DNA from: Gymnogyps californianus
Lineage: Eukaryota > Chordata > Aves > Accipitriformes > Cathartidae
Reading direction: 5' to 3'
Assembly (NCBI RefSeq): GCF_018139145.2
Contig: NC_059475.1
Coordinates: 7,105,437-7,169,436 of the forward strand
DNA: 64,000 nt
Shown: in pieces, positions 12,126 through 25,560 of the stretch
Layout of the letters: every line of letters begins with the position of its first letter
How positions within the stretch are numbered: the stretch's first letter is position 1
Notes under the pieces: model-generated
The model's database searches: none
What the model was told of the DNA's origin: nothing
Seen by the model: only the letters and a program-made list of their open reading frames with translations
Translations under genes and position numbers: made by a program

Positions 12126-15100
12126 TTATACACTGTTCTTGCTCGTTCTTTGAGGGAAAGCTTTGAGGTCCAAAGCAGGTTCAAACAGAGAGACAAAAAT
12201 ATTTTCAATGAAAGTGAAAAAAAACTCAAAATGTAGAGAGGCATCATTTTTCCCCTCAAAAAAACCCAACCCCCAAAAACAAAGTGAGAAGGAGGCTTTC
12301 TGCGCAGAATAAAACCAACTAAATCTTACTCTGTCTTGGACGTCCTAAAGCTGTTCCCAGAAGTTCAGCTGTTAGGTCCTTGGTGGAAATCATTTGCGCC
12401 TCTCCCATCTTCATGGCTTTCTGAAAAGAATGGCCCTACAAGCCAGAATTCCTGTTCACAGATGAAGTGTTAGCAAATTCATTTGCAATCACCATAACAA
12501 AGCAGGTGGATTTTAGTTCAGATGTAAGTTCAGATTCATAGCTATATAGATGTCTGCCAACTCAGCAATCACAAATTTTTTCTTCGCTCTCTTCCTCCTT
12601 CTCTGAGTAACAGCAGAATCAGACAGCAATAACTATCCTGGCAGGGGAGGAGGGGGCAAGTATGGTGGCCACTGAGTCACTGAAGGATGTTAGATAAAGA
12701 CCAGAAAGTCTTTTTGCATATACCATATCACTGCCATCATTTAGTCATAACATTACGTCATCTAACAATACCAAGTAGTGACTTGTGGAAGGATCAGATT
12801 TCTACCTTAGGACGTAATTGTACTGAAAAACCACTGAAATTGTTAATGCCTACTGAAATAATTATGGCCGGATATTCAGGTGTAAATAGTGACCTGATAC
12901 ATCTTTCATGTAACATTAAAAATCTGAACTTGTGACGAAGTTTGAATAATGAAATGTGGCAGACATCACCCAGAGAAGCAACGACCACCTGCACTCTTGA
13001 AGCAATGAGAAATGTGTGTCCTCAGGCCTTATGAAAAGTCAAATTCTAGAAAAGAAGTAGCAGTTATTTCTGCAATAGCACATGGCCAGTCTAAGAATTT
13101 CAACTGCAAAATAATAATAATAAGAATAAGAAATAATCTTCCGTTGTCGCTATTTATTACAGAATAACATTATCTTACACAAAGGAAGCAAGAAAGTAAA
13201 TGGCTTAACAAAAGATGCCACTTATTGACAAGAATGCTAACTAGGATGGTTTGCATTGATTAAATTTTAGTAGGAATGTATACAGTAATTGAAAGTCACA
13301 AAGCATTTATTTTACTAATCATTATGCATTTGTTTTTCTCTATTTGATAGACTATGTTAATTACTTGTGCATGGTTTCAATTGGCACATGTGAGTTAGGT
13401 TTTTTTTAATTTCTGTTGGCCATTCTGCTGGCAAGTAAAGAACTTCAAACGCTGCAACTGTCCTTCCTTTGGCCTTTCAACGATAACAGATAAAATGAAT
13501 GTCCCAGCATTTGGGAAACTCAGCCTCCAAATGAGGGAGCTGAGACTCCTTCCTTCAAGTGAAGGATGCGTCTTTATTTGGCTATTGAATCGAAGTTAAC
13601 AGTAAACACGTAACATACTGGATTAGCACTTCAGCAAGTTATTTAATTATTAGTTGGGATACTGGAAATGAAGGTTCACCTGCATTATGCTTCTGCACAT
13701 ACTGCTTAAGATGGGTTTTACACATCTCTAAGATGCATGATAAATTTGAGGGTAAGCAGGCTTATCTTACCTGTCCTACACAGGTTAGAAAGACTGACTT
13801 TATATCTCATGTCCAAAACCAAAGCTAAGTATACCTTTCCCAGCATTAAAAAGGCATCATAAGGAGAAAAGAGCAAGTTTTCCTCAGCTCATATGTTTCT
13901 CATTTTTGTCTCCTAATTGTCAACTTAAAGATGCACTGATTTTTACTTTTATCCTGAAAAGCAATATGAGCAATACTTATGTAGAATATTGGCCTAAATA
14001 AGAAAAAAAAAGACAAATAAGCCTACAACAGCTAAGCAGAGTAAATTGAATTCTGATGAGCACTAAATTGCAAAGATAGCCAGTATAGTTTATTTAAAGC
14101 TAGTTCAGGTATCTGTCCACTACAGTTGGCACTGTTTACAGATAAGAGATTGTTTAAAACACCAAATTTATACATTTGCTATTCTGGAATGTATCCTAAA
14201 GTTGAGTACAAATAAAGAGATTACGATGGTAAAAGGCACAGTAAATGCATTGTCTAGAAAGCCTTTTCCTCCTACTGGGATTCATCACACCTTTTGAAAT
14301 AGCAGGAATCCTTACTGCACATTTCAGTCTCTGTCTATCAAGTATCTGTTTTCCCCTAATATATCCCATATTCCTACCTTGGCCTTAGAAAAGCTAAAAG
14401 AAAACCCTACCTATGTCTGGCCATTTGTAAAGAGCTCCTTCCCGCAGAGCTTTTCCTGCTGCTGGGAGACAGGTGACCAGCAGGCACTCGTGCAGGTGTC
14501 TTGCAGGGGCCATAAGGCAACTGCAAGGGAACATCAGTAAGGGAATAACAGCACCTTGCAGCCATGCAGCTTTTGTCAAATGGACAAGAGAGCTCTAAAT
14601 ATAAATAAAAGCGTCAGAAAAATAGTTTCACTTTTTTAATCCTAAATCAATCACAAAAAAGCGTTGTTGATACATTAAAGGTCCAGTCTTCTATGGACCT
14701 TCAATAGCTTAGCCAGGCCATGTTTCACTTCCAGAAAAAACAGGTGCGTATATGTAATTTTACTTACATTAATAAGGACTCCACATAAGGGAGGAAAAAA
14801 GTTCTTGTCATTTCATTTTAGTAAGAAGTTTATGGAACATAATATACTTTGGGGCTTGCTTAGCACATACCAACCTCAGAAACAGGCAGACAATGCTCTC
14901 CTCCTCTTCCTTTCAAAAACCACCAACCAAAACAAACCCCAACCCATAGGCAGAGGGTCACTAAGGAAGGTATGGCAAAACCAAGCGATGTTATTTGTCC
15001 CAAAATCACACGGTCCAATAGAAGAGCCAGGAAGAGAAATCCCATCAGGTGAGTTCACAGCTGCTGCCCCATCCACTGACCAAAGAGACTGAATCTTTCA

Positions 15101-16899
15101 ATCATATAAAAATTTGAAACTTAAAATCTTGTGTCTTAGTAAGATGCAAAATAGAAACATCCTTTAATATCAGAGTGGCATTTGCATGACCACTGTAGTT
15201 TGCACATTATAGCTGCCTGTGATATACTAATTTCCACAAAGTGAAATTACTGAGGAAGAAGTGCACGTGCAGTACCCCTCAGACAGGAAGAAAGGGTATT
15301 ATCTCCTACATGCAACTGTATCAACTGCCCATCCTCCAGCCATAAACAGCACCTATTGCAAAATCCCTTTTTATTCTTAAATGAAGTCTTGAATCCCCCC
15401 CAAAGTTAAAAATAACTGGGGCTGACCCAATACACTGTTAAAAGTTAATGTTTATCTATAAGAATATTTATTAGGGTACAGGTACAGCAAGGTGTCAATT
15501 TTATTGACACACTATCAAGTATTTATTGATGATTATCAAATATTCTGATTAGAGTAGGCAAGGAATGCTAGTAGACCAGATGGAAGCAGCATACTTACAT
15601 AGTATCAGCCATTTACAGCATACCAACACGCTGTAAAGTTCCCAAACTAACAGCCAAGAAGTCAAGAAATTAGCCCTTTTTTGCTCTCCTAAGAGGAAAC
15701 AAAAAAATTCCGTATACTAAGATGTTCAAATTCCTGATAAACTGTGTTTGTATATGGCCTGAAGATTAGAAAACTGGGGCGCCCTCTGAAATACCTCCTA
15801 GTACCAGACAAGAAACTGAAGCAAAGGCTAAACAGTCCTCATTGACAAGATTTAACTTCATCATAAATTAATAAAAGTTTAACTGTTTTTAAAAAATATT
15901 TTTTATTATACTCAAATAAAGAGATTGCAGTACTAATGAAAATTTAGCTTTTGACATTTAAGAAGATGATTTTAAAAGAGATACCTATTTTTATTCTCTG
16001 TTTTACAATGGCTTTGCTTAATGACAATGAGAAATACTTTCATTAAATGAAATCCAGGAGGCAAACAAAGCCACTAGGGGACCATTCACATGTTGCACTC
16101 CTGAAAGTTTTTCCATGTTCCCTTTAACTCCATGCACTGCAGCTGTTCCACACAATTAAAATAACTGCCCCACTTGGGTCTGGATATTATTTTCTCTAGT
16201 TAAAATAATGAGACAAATAAGGCCTTAGAAGTTTCTGTGGAGTAGGATGAACCATTGAGTCACAATTAAATTAATGATGTTAAATACAGTTAATTTACAA
16301 GAAAATAGGCCTGCATGCCCCATTGTAGATGTACAAATATTGTTAACACAGAGACAACCACTTTTACCATTATGGCAGCTGGGAACATCACTCCAGCTAG
16401 AGCTGAACTTAGGTCAGTTCATTTTGCCATGGTTTCTGTCTGTCCCACTAATCAGCAGTTAACATTTTTCTTCTTCCATAGGTTAGGCTTCCTGCTTAGC
16501 TTATCCTTGTCCTTCTGTTGCACGCTGCAAAGCACTGTTCTGAATTTAAAAAGAATTAGAAGTTTTAACTTACAGACTTCCTTCTAAGTTCTTTTATTCT
16601 CCACAAAATGAACTAAATACATTCCTGCTTTTAATAAGTGTTACTGAATTAACATTCTACCAAGAATTTTAATACATAATTTTACAGGTGTGTGATATCT
16701 TCGAACTAATCACACGTTGCTAAAGCCTAAATACATACGATTCAGTCTATTATACAAGTATACTGTAACAATATAAGTACAATTTCAGAAAAAGCAGACC
16801 TTAAAAGCCCATAACAGTTATTCTAGATTGTCTATAGGACAATTCAGAGTAAAGGATCAAACCACTGTTAATGCAAATACCTAATTTTCACTGCTACAT
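12126..16899. other. intergenic, AT-rich
   Basis: No gene. Contains an AAT/AAG-rich simple patch at 13111-13135 and the possible conserved element at 13280-13500. A GC-richer segment at 14400-14580 has an acceptor-like CCCTTGCAG on the minus strand but no matching donor that I could support. Confidence 0.55.
13280..13500. promoter_or_regulatory. candidate conserved non-coding element
   Basis: TACTAATCATTATGCATTTG, TTAATTACTTGTGCATGG and CAATTGGCACATGTG are homeobox/POU/E-box-like words close together, without repeat signature. Speculative. Confidence 0.2.
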
Positions 16900-17420
16900 T
16901 CTTTCCTAAAGCTGAATGCATGTTATTCATGCCTACTCATTCAAGATGAAATATTTTTTTGCCTCTAAAAGTAGCCCAAAATGTAAATATTATTTCATAT
17001 GATTTTTAGTGATATATCTTATCAGAAAATTCATGTCACTGTATGTCCTATTAATCATCGGGAATATTTCAGCCAGTGTAAACAGTTCTATTGACCGAAA
17101 TGCTATTAGTAAAGCTGAAGATTTCAAAAATGTTCCTGTCTTTATGCATATGCTTATGGTAAATGCTGCGGGCAATGCGCAATGCATATTCTTTTATATG
17201 CGTACATTATGGGCTGATTGAAAAAACGAAAAGTAATTTCTGAAAAACTATTTAAATTCAAAGCATCTGAAATTTTTGCATTCTGTTCTGCTGTTGCCTT
17301 AATTTTACATTTTTTAAAGTTATGCCCATATTTGTGAATATTATAAAATAGTTTTATAAACTTTGACATATTGAAAATGTACTCTTTGGCAAATTAACTT
17401 AAAAAATTACTTTCATTTGA
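16900..17420. promoter_or_regulatory. candidate conserved non-coding element
   Basis: AT-rich block dense in unbroken transcription-factor-like words: TTATGCATATGC (POU-like), GGCAATGCGCAATGCA (C/EBP-like), TTAATCAT and TTATATGCG. It has no repeat signature and the overlapping frames are short. The style is that of deeply conserved developmental enhancers; conservation itself cannot be tested here. Confidence 0.3.
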
Positions 17421-18104
17421 AAAAGAATTTTAGAAATGAATGTTTGAAGTATTGACAAATTAAAATTTTACCTTCATAAAAAAAAGACGGAAAAGGCGGC
17501 CATTAATCTGTACCCCCTCCTTTTGTTGTACTTTTTTGAATAGGTCCATATATTATTTAATGGGTTTTGTAGAGATACATTTACATGAGTTATAGATCAC
17601 ATTACAACTGATGAATGCCCAACACACAGGTATGTTATGAAAGGTCATCAGTTACAAGGGAAAATGCATAATGTATGCTTGCTGAATACATTTGCAAGTT
17701 TTCTGTGCTCATACAGAGTAGCTACTTGGGCAATACCGAGCAGTGAAACTTTGAACATGAGCGACCTACGAACATTATTTAACTTTGCAGAGTTACTTGG
17801 AGGTCTGTTGACTTGGAGGTCGCATTCAGCACAGGCAGGGTTAAGCGCAGTGTGCATCTGGGCTCTGCGCAAGACGACCCAGTGAAAATAAACTCCAGGT
17901 ACCCTGAAGCTACATCCTAAAAAGACCACCAGGGAAATGGCCAAAGTTTTCCATAATTATTTTTAAAATTTCCCAACTCCTAAAGCTTTCAGGTTTTCTT
18001 AAAATACAAAGAACAAAATAACCATTTTACATATAAATGAGAATGAGGAAGAAAGCCCATGACTTCTGCTGTCTCACTGCAATTCTGTTCCGCAGCAATT
18101 TTGT

Positions 18105-18180
18105 CATACTCTGACTACGAGAAGCTCAAAGATGGCGGACACCTTGTAGCTTGTTTCTGACACTAGTGACGTACTCTCTT
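18105..18180. promoter_or_regulatory. cluster with YY1-type and CRE-like motifs
   Basis: AAGATGGCGGAC (18130-18141) is a good YY1 consensus match. TGACGTAC, a CRE-like half site, follows about 25 bp later. Several CpGs cluster here against a CpG-poor background. No gene start is evident next to it. Confidence 0.25.
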
Positions 18181-18672
18181 TAGCTGTCCAACTTTGTTAA
18201 GAACAAAAAAGCAATTGCCTATGCCCATGCTCTCCCCCCTTCTTCTTGCCTCTGCTAGCACTCAAACGAGCATCTTCTAATCTGATTTACTATTTCAAGA
18301 AACTCTTGAAACATAAGAGGATAGCCTTTGGGAACTACAGTTACTCTTATTTTAGTTGGGAAGGATTTCCCTGTGCCACGAAGCATAAAAATATGCAAGT
18401 AAAGACATGTTCCATCATCCCTTAGAAGATCATGGCTGTGCACAATATTTCAAGACTGAAATTTGATTCTGAAAAAACCCTGTATTTTGGAGAATTTTGG
18501 ATGAGATTAATTATTGTATAAGCTTCTCTCGATTGTCTCAGTCAACATGCTTGTGCAGCCCTCCACAAAGCTGAGTCTTGAGAGTACAAGTCAGGTCAAG
18601 CGGGGCTGAGCGTGTGGGGGGGAAGGTGAGGTTATAAAGCAAAACCAGCCTGACTGCCGGTGCTCATCTTAC

Positions 18673-18914
18673 CTGTGAAATTCAGCAGCCCTGGAGGGTG
18701 CAATGCAAGTTGCTCTTTTTCCAGCCTCTGTAGGCTTCAATCCCATTAGGACTGTGAAAGTCTACTTCATTATCCCGACATCTATTTCATTATGAATATC
18801 TGTCTAGACGTAAGAGAGATCAGAATACAGCATTGCTCATGGTCCAACACACAGTGCGACGGCAGCGAGCAAAAAGCCGCATGGTGGCCTTAACTAACCT
18901 TTGTTAGCTCGCGT
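18673..18914 (-). other. candidate non-coding exon
   Basis: The minus strand shows TTTTCTCCGTAG, 242 bp, then TTTCACAG|GTAAGATG, a near-perfect donor. The segment carries several CpGs in a CpG-poor region and only short open frames. No homology recognised. It may be an exon of a long non-coding RNA or a distal 5' exon. Confidence 0.25.
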
Positions 18915-20262
18915 CTACGGAGAAAACCAAGTGAGCAGCAGAGCAGCTGAGGACTCCTAATTGCTTGCATGAAGAAGCTTCCTCCTAGAGACCGAAATGA
19001 AGATTTGACAGTATGCCTTTGATTTATTAAGCAAGAACAGGAATTTAAGGTGTTTTTTCCCCAGTAACAATTAATATGTTTTCAAACAAAAAAAATTAAA
19101 GTCTAATTAAAGAAGAAAGCAGATTCTGCTGCCATAATATGTCAGAGTTTCCTGTGAATTTCTAAAGGATAAAAAGGAAGAAGCATGAGTTAATAGCTTA
19201 GCATATGCCTGAAAGCATTAACACCTTTTCGGAGATGTATCTGTCAACAGCAGTAACATTGTTAGTGCCAGTGTACACTGTGTGGCTGTAGGAACAGTTG
19301 TGCAGTTTATCACCTTCATTCTTCCCAGAAGCCCCATCCAACTGTTTGCGTTATTTCTTTGTTTTACCACCCATGCTTTTTAAAAATTATGTGTTAAAAA
19401 AAAGTATTCAGTGATAGTCTGGCAGTCTTTTTTAACCTCTTGCTTCATTACCTTGTGGATATAATTCAATCAAGTAATGATATATTTACTTTTTTCCCCT
19501 ATGAATTTCAGAGGCAGACTGTCATTGTTCCGCGTCTACTCTTAAAGTTATACCTAAACATTTTCAGTAGTGCCTAGCTATGGATAGCCACTAATTTATT
19601 GCACATAGATTTAAACAATACAATTTAATTCTCTGATTGTTATATTTTACTACCAATTTCATTAACTTTTTTTAGTGAATTTATTGGGTGTTATATTTTG
19701 GTGCTTATTTGTTACTTAATGTGATTTTACGTGAATTATGTAAAGGCTATCTTAAAAATAGTCTCTGGGTAACTAAGAAATTGTCTAGTGTGGAAAAAAC
19801 CAAACACTAAAACACTTTTAGAAATAATGATGATGAAGAGAGCAAAAAGACTACTTGTGCATGAGTCTGTAGGGGCAGAGTCTTACACGATCTAATTCTT
19901 TTTGTAAAAGCGAACAGCATCTAGGAAGCACGTTCCCTTTTCTGCTCCGGGTTCCCCTTAGTAACTAAAAAAGTTAAGAGATTTTTTTTGGCTAGGCTTT
20001 TTGTAAGATAGTTTAATAAATATTAACTTAAAAATTTAAGCCCCCAATGAGGAATTTAAATTAACAACTCACTTTGACTCTCAATTTTACTCCTTCAATC
20101 CTATACTCAGTGGTGATCTTTGGCAGGGGTGCATTATACAGCTGCTATTCTTGTTGAGTGTACAATTTAAAAGACATAGTTTGTCTTCACAAGAAAAAAC
20201 TTGAATCTATGAAAAATAAATATCACAACAACAAAAAAACTTCCCTTGGTTTCAAGTTTCTC

Positions 20263-20279
20263 TTTTTTTTTTTTTTTTT
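20263..20279 (-). repeat. T17 homopolymer
   Basis: Run of 17 T on the plus strand; another T/G-rich patch lies at about 20626-20669. Low-complexity, possibly old retroposon tails. Confidence 0.85.
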
Positions 20280-21929
20280 GACTCTCTATTACTGGAAATT
20301 GGCAGATGCAAATATCATTCTTCATAATCCTTAGCGCCTACCTTACAGAAGAAAAAAATCCATTTGTTCTGCCCACAACATAGCATTGTCCACCCAAGAT
20401 CATCTCTTCTTTCTTCTGATGGCTCCCAGTGTTCACAAACACACAGCAGTACTTGAACCTCTCAGAAAGTGTGCAGTAAATGCCTATTTCCCAAATTCTG
20501 AAGTCAGTTTTGAGCATCTAATTGGCTAGATCACCTAAATGTAGTAGTTCAAAGAATTAACCTTAAATTTCTGTATGAATGACTGTTTTGATATCTTCAT
20601 TTCACTGCCAAATAAGTTAATGTTTTGGGTTTTTTTTTGTTTTTGTTTTGGGTTGGTTTTTTTTTTTGAGATTATCAATCTCTGTACTGTCATATTCTGT
20701 CTTTACCTATCTATATTCCAGAAGGTCCCCTGAAGTGCCAGTTACTGTGGTATACATTTCATCATCTGACTTTCCACTAGTAAACATAATTTATTAACAA
20801 TTCTCAACTTGCTGCACAGTTGTCACCATTGGCTTGAACATGCCATGCTTCCCACAGAGGGTTGTGTTCACCCACCTGCTCACCCTGCTCTACTTTGTGC
20901 CAGACTAAGGTCCCATAGCATCAGCTTCTGCAGCTCTGCTCCTTCAACCAGGGAATGTACTAGCCACATAGATCAAAACCACCTACCATTTTCCATTCTT
21001 TTAATGTCTTCTTCCATTCTTCACTACTTAAATTTACACCTTTAGAGGAGATGTTGAATAAGGTCACAGAAACTGTGTAGCTGCTTCATCCACCTCTAGA
21101 CTTCTATTAGCCTTCTGATTTCATCTTCCGTTATAACAACTTTCTGATTTCAGTACAGCTGTTAACTGGAGTTCTACTTAAACGTTTACAGCTCTTAAAG
21201 CTTTGAACAGTTTGAACAATTCTGAGAAGTTTTTTTTTTTTGTTTACTCCATGAAACAAAGAAGCTTGTTTTTTCCAAATCACTCAATCCCCAGATTAGA
21301 TGACTTAATAGGATCCTCAGGTTCACGATAGCAATTATAACGCATTTGCCACGTTGTTTTCTGACTTCCTTTTTCCTCACAATTGCTGTGTGCCGCGTAA
21401 AGCTCTCTGCCAGATACTTGAAATACAAAGTGTTAGGTTCAAAAAGTGTAGGGCTGCTCTTAAGACCATGTCAATAGGATTCTCTCAGTGCGTCATTAAA
21501 CAGATATGTCTCTATGTCAATTGCTTGACAACACCCATTAACAGCATTAACTAAATTTTTTACTAAAAGAATGTTTGAAGGTCAACTCAAAATTACATTT
21601 TTAAGGCTGCCTGTGCAACATGAATTTCAACATGAATTTGTCTCCAAGTGCCCATTCCCTACAGTACAGATGCCTTTCCTGCACAGCTTCAACATTGTTT
21701 TCTGCACAGCTCCTGGCACACCGAGTGCCTTGGGTGGACAGCATTCATTGAAGGGAAGACTACTGAAAAAAATCTTTCAATACCCTTCTCATGCAGTATA
21801 TAATCTGATGTCTTGTTGACTTACCATCACCCAAAGCCTACAATGAATACAGAGTTATTAATTTCCTTATGGGATTTTGTATGGTGCTTTCACTACAGCA
21901 TCTGAATTCTTTGAAAACATTAATGAACT

Positions 21930-22030
21930 GATCCTCTCAACACTCTTTTGAAGTAAGGGGATATTTTTATCACTATTTTACACAAGGGGAATGGAAGATT
22001 TAAGATAAAAGCCAAAATGTTCAGAAGTGT
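21930..22030 (-). repeat. possible MIR-like SINE relic
   Basis: ATCACTATTTTACACAAGG and GGAATGGAAGATTTAAGAT resemble antisense MIR (ccattttacagatggggaaactgag). Weak match. Confidence 0.35.
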
Positions 22031-25000
22031 CAGCTAATTTTGTTTGCCAATTTTGAAAGTCTAAGGACCTGAGTTTTCCAAAAGCTAAGGTTTTTTAAAG
22101 CCTTTTTATACGTTCAGAGCAAAGAGCCTGATTACATCTGTTGCTGCTGTGAATGCAAAATGTTGCACGTTCAACATTTTTCGAGATCAAGGCTCATTTG
22201 TCTCAAACTGAGCACTCAGAAAATGAAGAGACTTGAAAAAGTTTGTTTTGAATGACCTGCCCATTGCCGTAAAGGAACCGTGAGTCTTAGATATAATACT
22301 TACTTCACTCAGGCCAAAAATCAAAAAAATATTCTCTCTCTCCCTTTGTGTCATTCAGAAGATCACTTCCACCTTACACAAGAAATGAGATTTCCTGTAG
22401 AGCTCTATCCTTTTCACTGAATGACTCCAGGCCACGACTAAGGCAACTCCAGCCTGTGCACCAAAAGGGCTAGATATTGAGGGGGGAAAAAAAAAAAAAA
22501 TAAAAATCAAACCATATCATTTGTTTAAACTGAAGACTATATAAGATGCCTGTGTGCAAAGGGTAAGAGTTACCGTCATGCGTGAGTGTTCTGATCATCC
22601 CTGGAAAGCCTTAGACCAGAGACTGAGGAAGAGATACACAGGTCAGTGTCAGAGAGATGCTGTGAGACAGAATTAGATTTAATTGCAAACAACTGATATT
22701 TTTTTTTAAGCTGATTTTTTTTTACTGATTAGTGACACCCCCCCCACCCCCCACCCCCAATTCTTTCATTATAACCACATTTGGAAAGCTATTCCACTGC
22801 AAAAGTCTTCTCCAATGCCTAAATTTCAAGCTTAGCAGTTCCATTCTTTGCTGGCAAGGTCTTATGGATGGGAAATCTTACAAAGGAACTATGGACACTC
22901 AGACATGCAAGTGCTGTTACATACATGAATACACCTACATAGATGCATTAAAATAAACACCAACATTTTTGTGATTGTCTTTTTACATATAGTATGAGAA
23001 CTAGATGACAAAATCTCATACATCCTCAGATGCAGAAGGAAGGAATTAAGGGGAACCTCAGAAAATCAGGCTACGTTTTCAGACAGTCTATTGCAATTCA
23101 ATTGCTAAACAACATGTATTTAAAAATATTTAAAGCAAAGTTCATTTAATCTTTCTACAAGCTAACTTTCTAGGTTTGATTTCAGTTATCATTTCAGTGT
23201 TTTGTCACCAATGGCTTTAGAGACCTCACTGGAGGAAACTAGGCTATGATGTTGAGAGGGAAGAGAAAAGGAAGTAAAAAACGATACTACGCTCATGGGG
23301 CTCATGCCACGTGCATAGACAACATACAAACAGAGCAAAACACTTCTGCCAGGCACAAGTGAAAACACTTTTTTGGCATAGCCCCCTGTGGCTGATCATA
23401 GCAATCAGCAACAGGTAATAGGCACATTCATTAAGTCATAGAAATAAAATGACCTTGTCAAAGGAAAAAGCAGTCATCTAAAAGCAGGGAGTGAAAAACT
23501 TTAGTCCCTGAGAAACACATGACAGTTTTTCTGTTGGCTTCAGTGGGACCTAGATTTCAACTTAAACCAGTATTACATGTACAGTAACAATGAGAGAAAA
23601 GATGTTAAAAAAAGCTGACACTGCTGTAATTACATCAGGGCAATATTTTTTTTGGTGGTGTCGTGAATGGTTGTAGATTGAAATAACCTCTTTGACATCC
23701 ATCCTGTTGGTACCTATAACAAGAAAACAACAGCTCCTCATACAATTTGTTGTTACCTAATGCAAAGAAGTCTTTTTATACCTCTTACTGCAAGGCACTT
23801 TCCCTGTCCTAGGATGATGGTTTTTTGTTCTTTCAGTATCATTTCCATTAGTTAATAGTTACATCCTTGGGTATTATAGACACAGCATTCTAGTTTTGGG
23901 CTCACCAAGGCCATGAAGAGATGTAAAATTGCTACTTTTCATCCAGCATTCATCAATAAAGCTGCAATAAACTTATTAATGACAGCATTGCATTGGGAAC
24001 TCCCCTCAGCTTGCTTGGTCCCTGAGCTTTTCCAGAACTGTTGCTTGTCTTCCTCTGTAGGAATGGTCTGCTTCCTTCTCTCTAGATGTAAAGTCTTGTT
24101 ATGTTTTTAGTGAGTGGGTCCAGGTTACCAAGTAGTCCAGCTCTGTTCTGAACCAGTGCAAAGTTCCTCTCCTTAATTTACCATTTTGCCAGCCTCTGCA
24201 GCTTTCACAAAGTTTGTCAGAAGATCTGTATTTCTCTCCAGACAACAGACAGAAATGGAACCTTACTGGAAAAATCCTTATGCCATGATCACTTCCCTGT
24301 CATGACCGTTTACGATAGAGCCGATAGGTCAGATTTTAATACTTTAAGTTCTTGTAAGGGACTAGCTTAAAATCTGGTGGTTTCTTAACATCAGAAATAA
24401 TAAAGTCATATGCCTTATCCATGCCAAGGGTAAGTCTTCTATTTTTACTGGAGAGAAATAGTATACAGCCCTTTTGTTAATCTCTCCCTTACTAATCACA
24501 TCTTCCTTTCTCATACTAGTAACTCCACATTAACTGCTTACCTGATAAAATGGTTTCAGAGCATATATTTCTATTCTTTTATTTTCGACTGCAAGAAATG
24601 CACATCATATTTCTTCTTAGCCTTTGGACAAAAGGTTCTAGCTAGCTAATTAGTCAAATAAGCATTCACTAATTCTAGTTCTACTTCATTATCTCCTGCT
24701 CTTGATCTAAAGATTATTCCCACCCCCTTTCTTCGCTGGCTTTTCTTTTTATAGAGCCAGTTGCATGGAATTTACTTGCCTGAGATGTTGCATTCCCTCA
24801 AATTTCATGCAGAATTGAAACTTGTGTATTTGCTGATTTTCACCTCCAGAGCAGCTTCCAGCTTGTCCTTCGTGCCACAAATCTCTTCTGCCCTCTGGCA
24901 GAGATGGAAACAGTCTATCCAACCTCCCTTTTGTTTTCCCTGTCAGCTTCCTAGCAGGAAGCTGCCTGAATTTCCCCTTGCTGAAAGTTCTCCCTGAAAT

Positions 25001-25404
25001 TCTGTTTGCACCTCTGCTCACCTACTACACCTTCCCTTATAAACATTTTGCCCGAAGAAAAAGCCTTCTTTATTAATGTACCAAGAGAAAGATCTATGGC
25101 TGGGAAATTGTTAGATATTTTTAAGTATCTGCTTGATAATCTTGATATAAAAAACCTAGAACTGATATGTTTTCAGACTGAACTAACTTAAACTTTTTTT
25201 TTCAAAATGCAGTACAGCAAGCACTTAACAAAACACAGGTAATAATTTCTCTCTGAATACAACACAATGCAACATCAGTTTCACTGGTCTGAGCAGCTGG
25301 ATTCCTCAAACATTACAGGAGATTTCTCTATTCAAAACATGAAGTCAGACGTACACCATCCGGAGATGGCTAGCAGGTAAAACACAAAGGGGAGAGCCCA
25401 GAGA

Positions 25405-25560
25405 GTTTAGTTCTAATCTTTGGCCTGTCACCAAAATACTGAGTTGCTTTGTACGTGTTACCTCACTTGTCTTGACATGATTTTTCCTATCTGTAAATGG
25501 AAAGATACTGGTATTAGTTCCTCCAAAGTATTGAAAGTTTTATATCAATCCAGAATATGA
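25405..25560 (+). repeat. MIR-like SINE relic
   Basis: GTTCTAATCTTTGGCCTGTC, TTACCTCACTTGTCTTGAC and TTCCTATCTGTAAATGGAAA occur in MIR order: variable core, then the cctca...catctgtaaaatgg segment. Confidence 0.6.

Larger units (their letters stand above)
18915..25404. other. intergenic, AT-rich
   Basis: T-runs at 20263-20279 and 20630-20668, a C-rich run at 22737-22757, an A-run at 22485-22500 and a weak MIR relic at 21930-22030. The stretch 23790-25020 is pyrimidine-rich and could be a very old LINE relic, but I could not identify it. Confidence 0.5.

Noticed and set aside
23790..25060. Possible very old LINE relic
   Set aside because: The text has the flavour of antisense LINE sequence but no reverse-transcriptase peptide or terminal motif could be matched.
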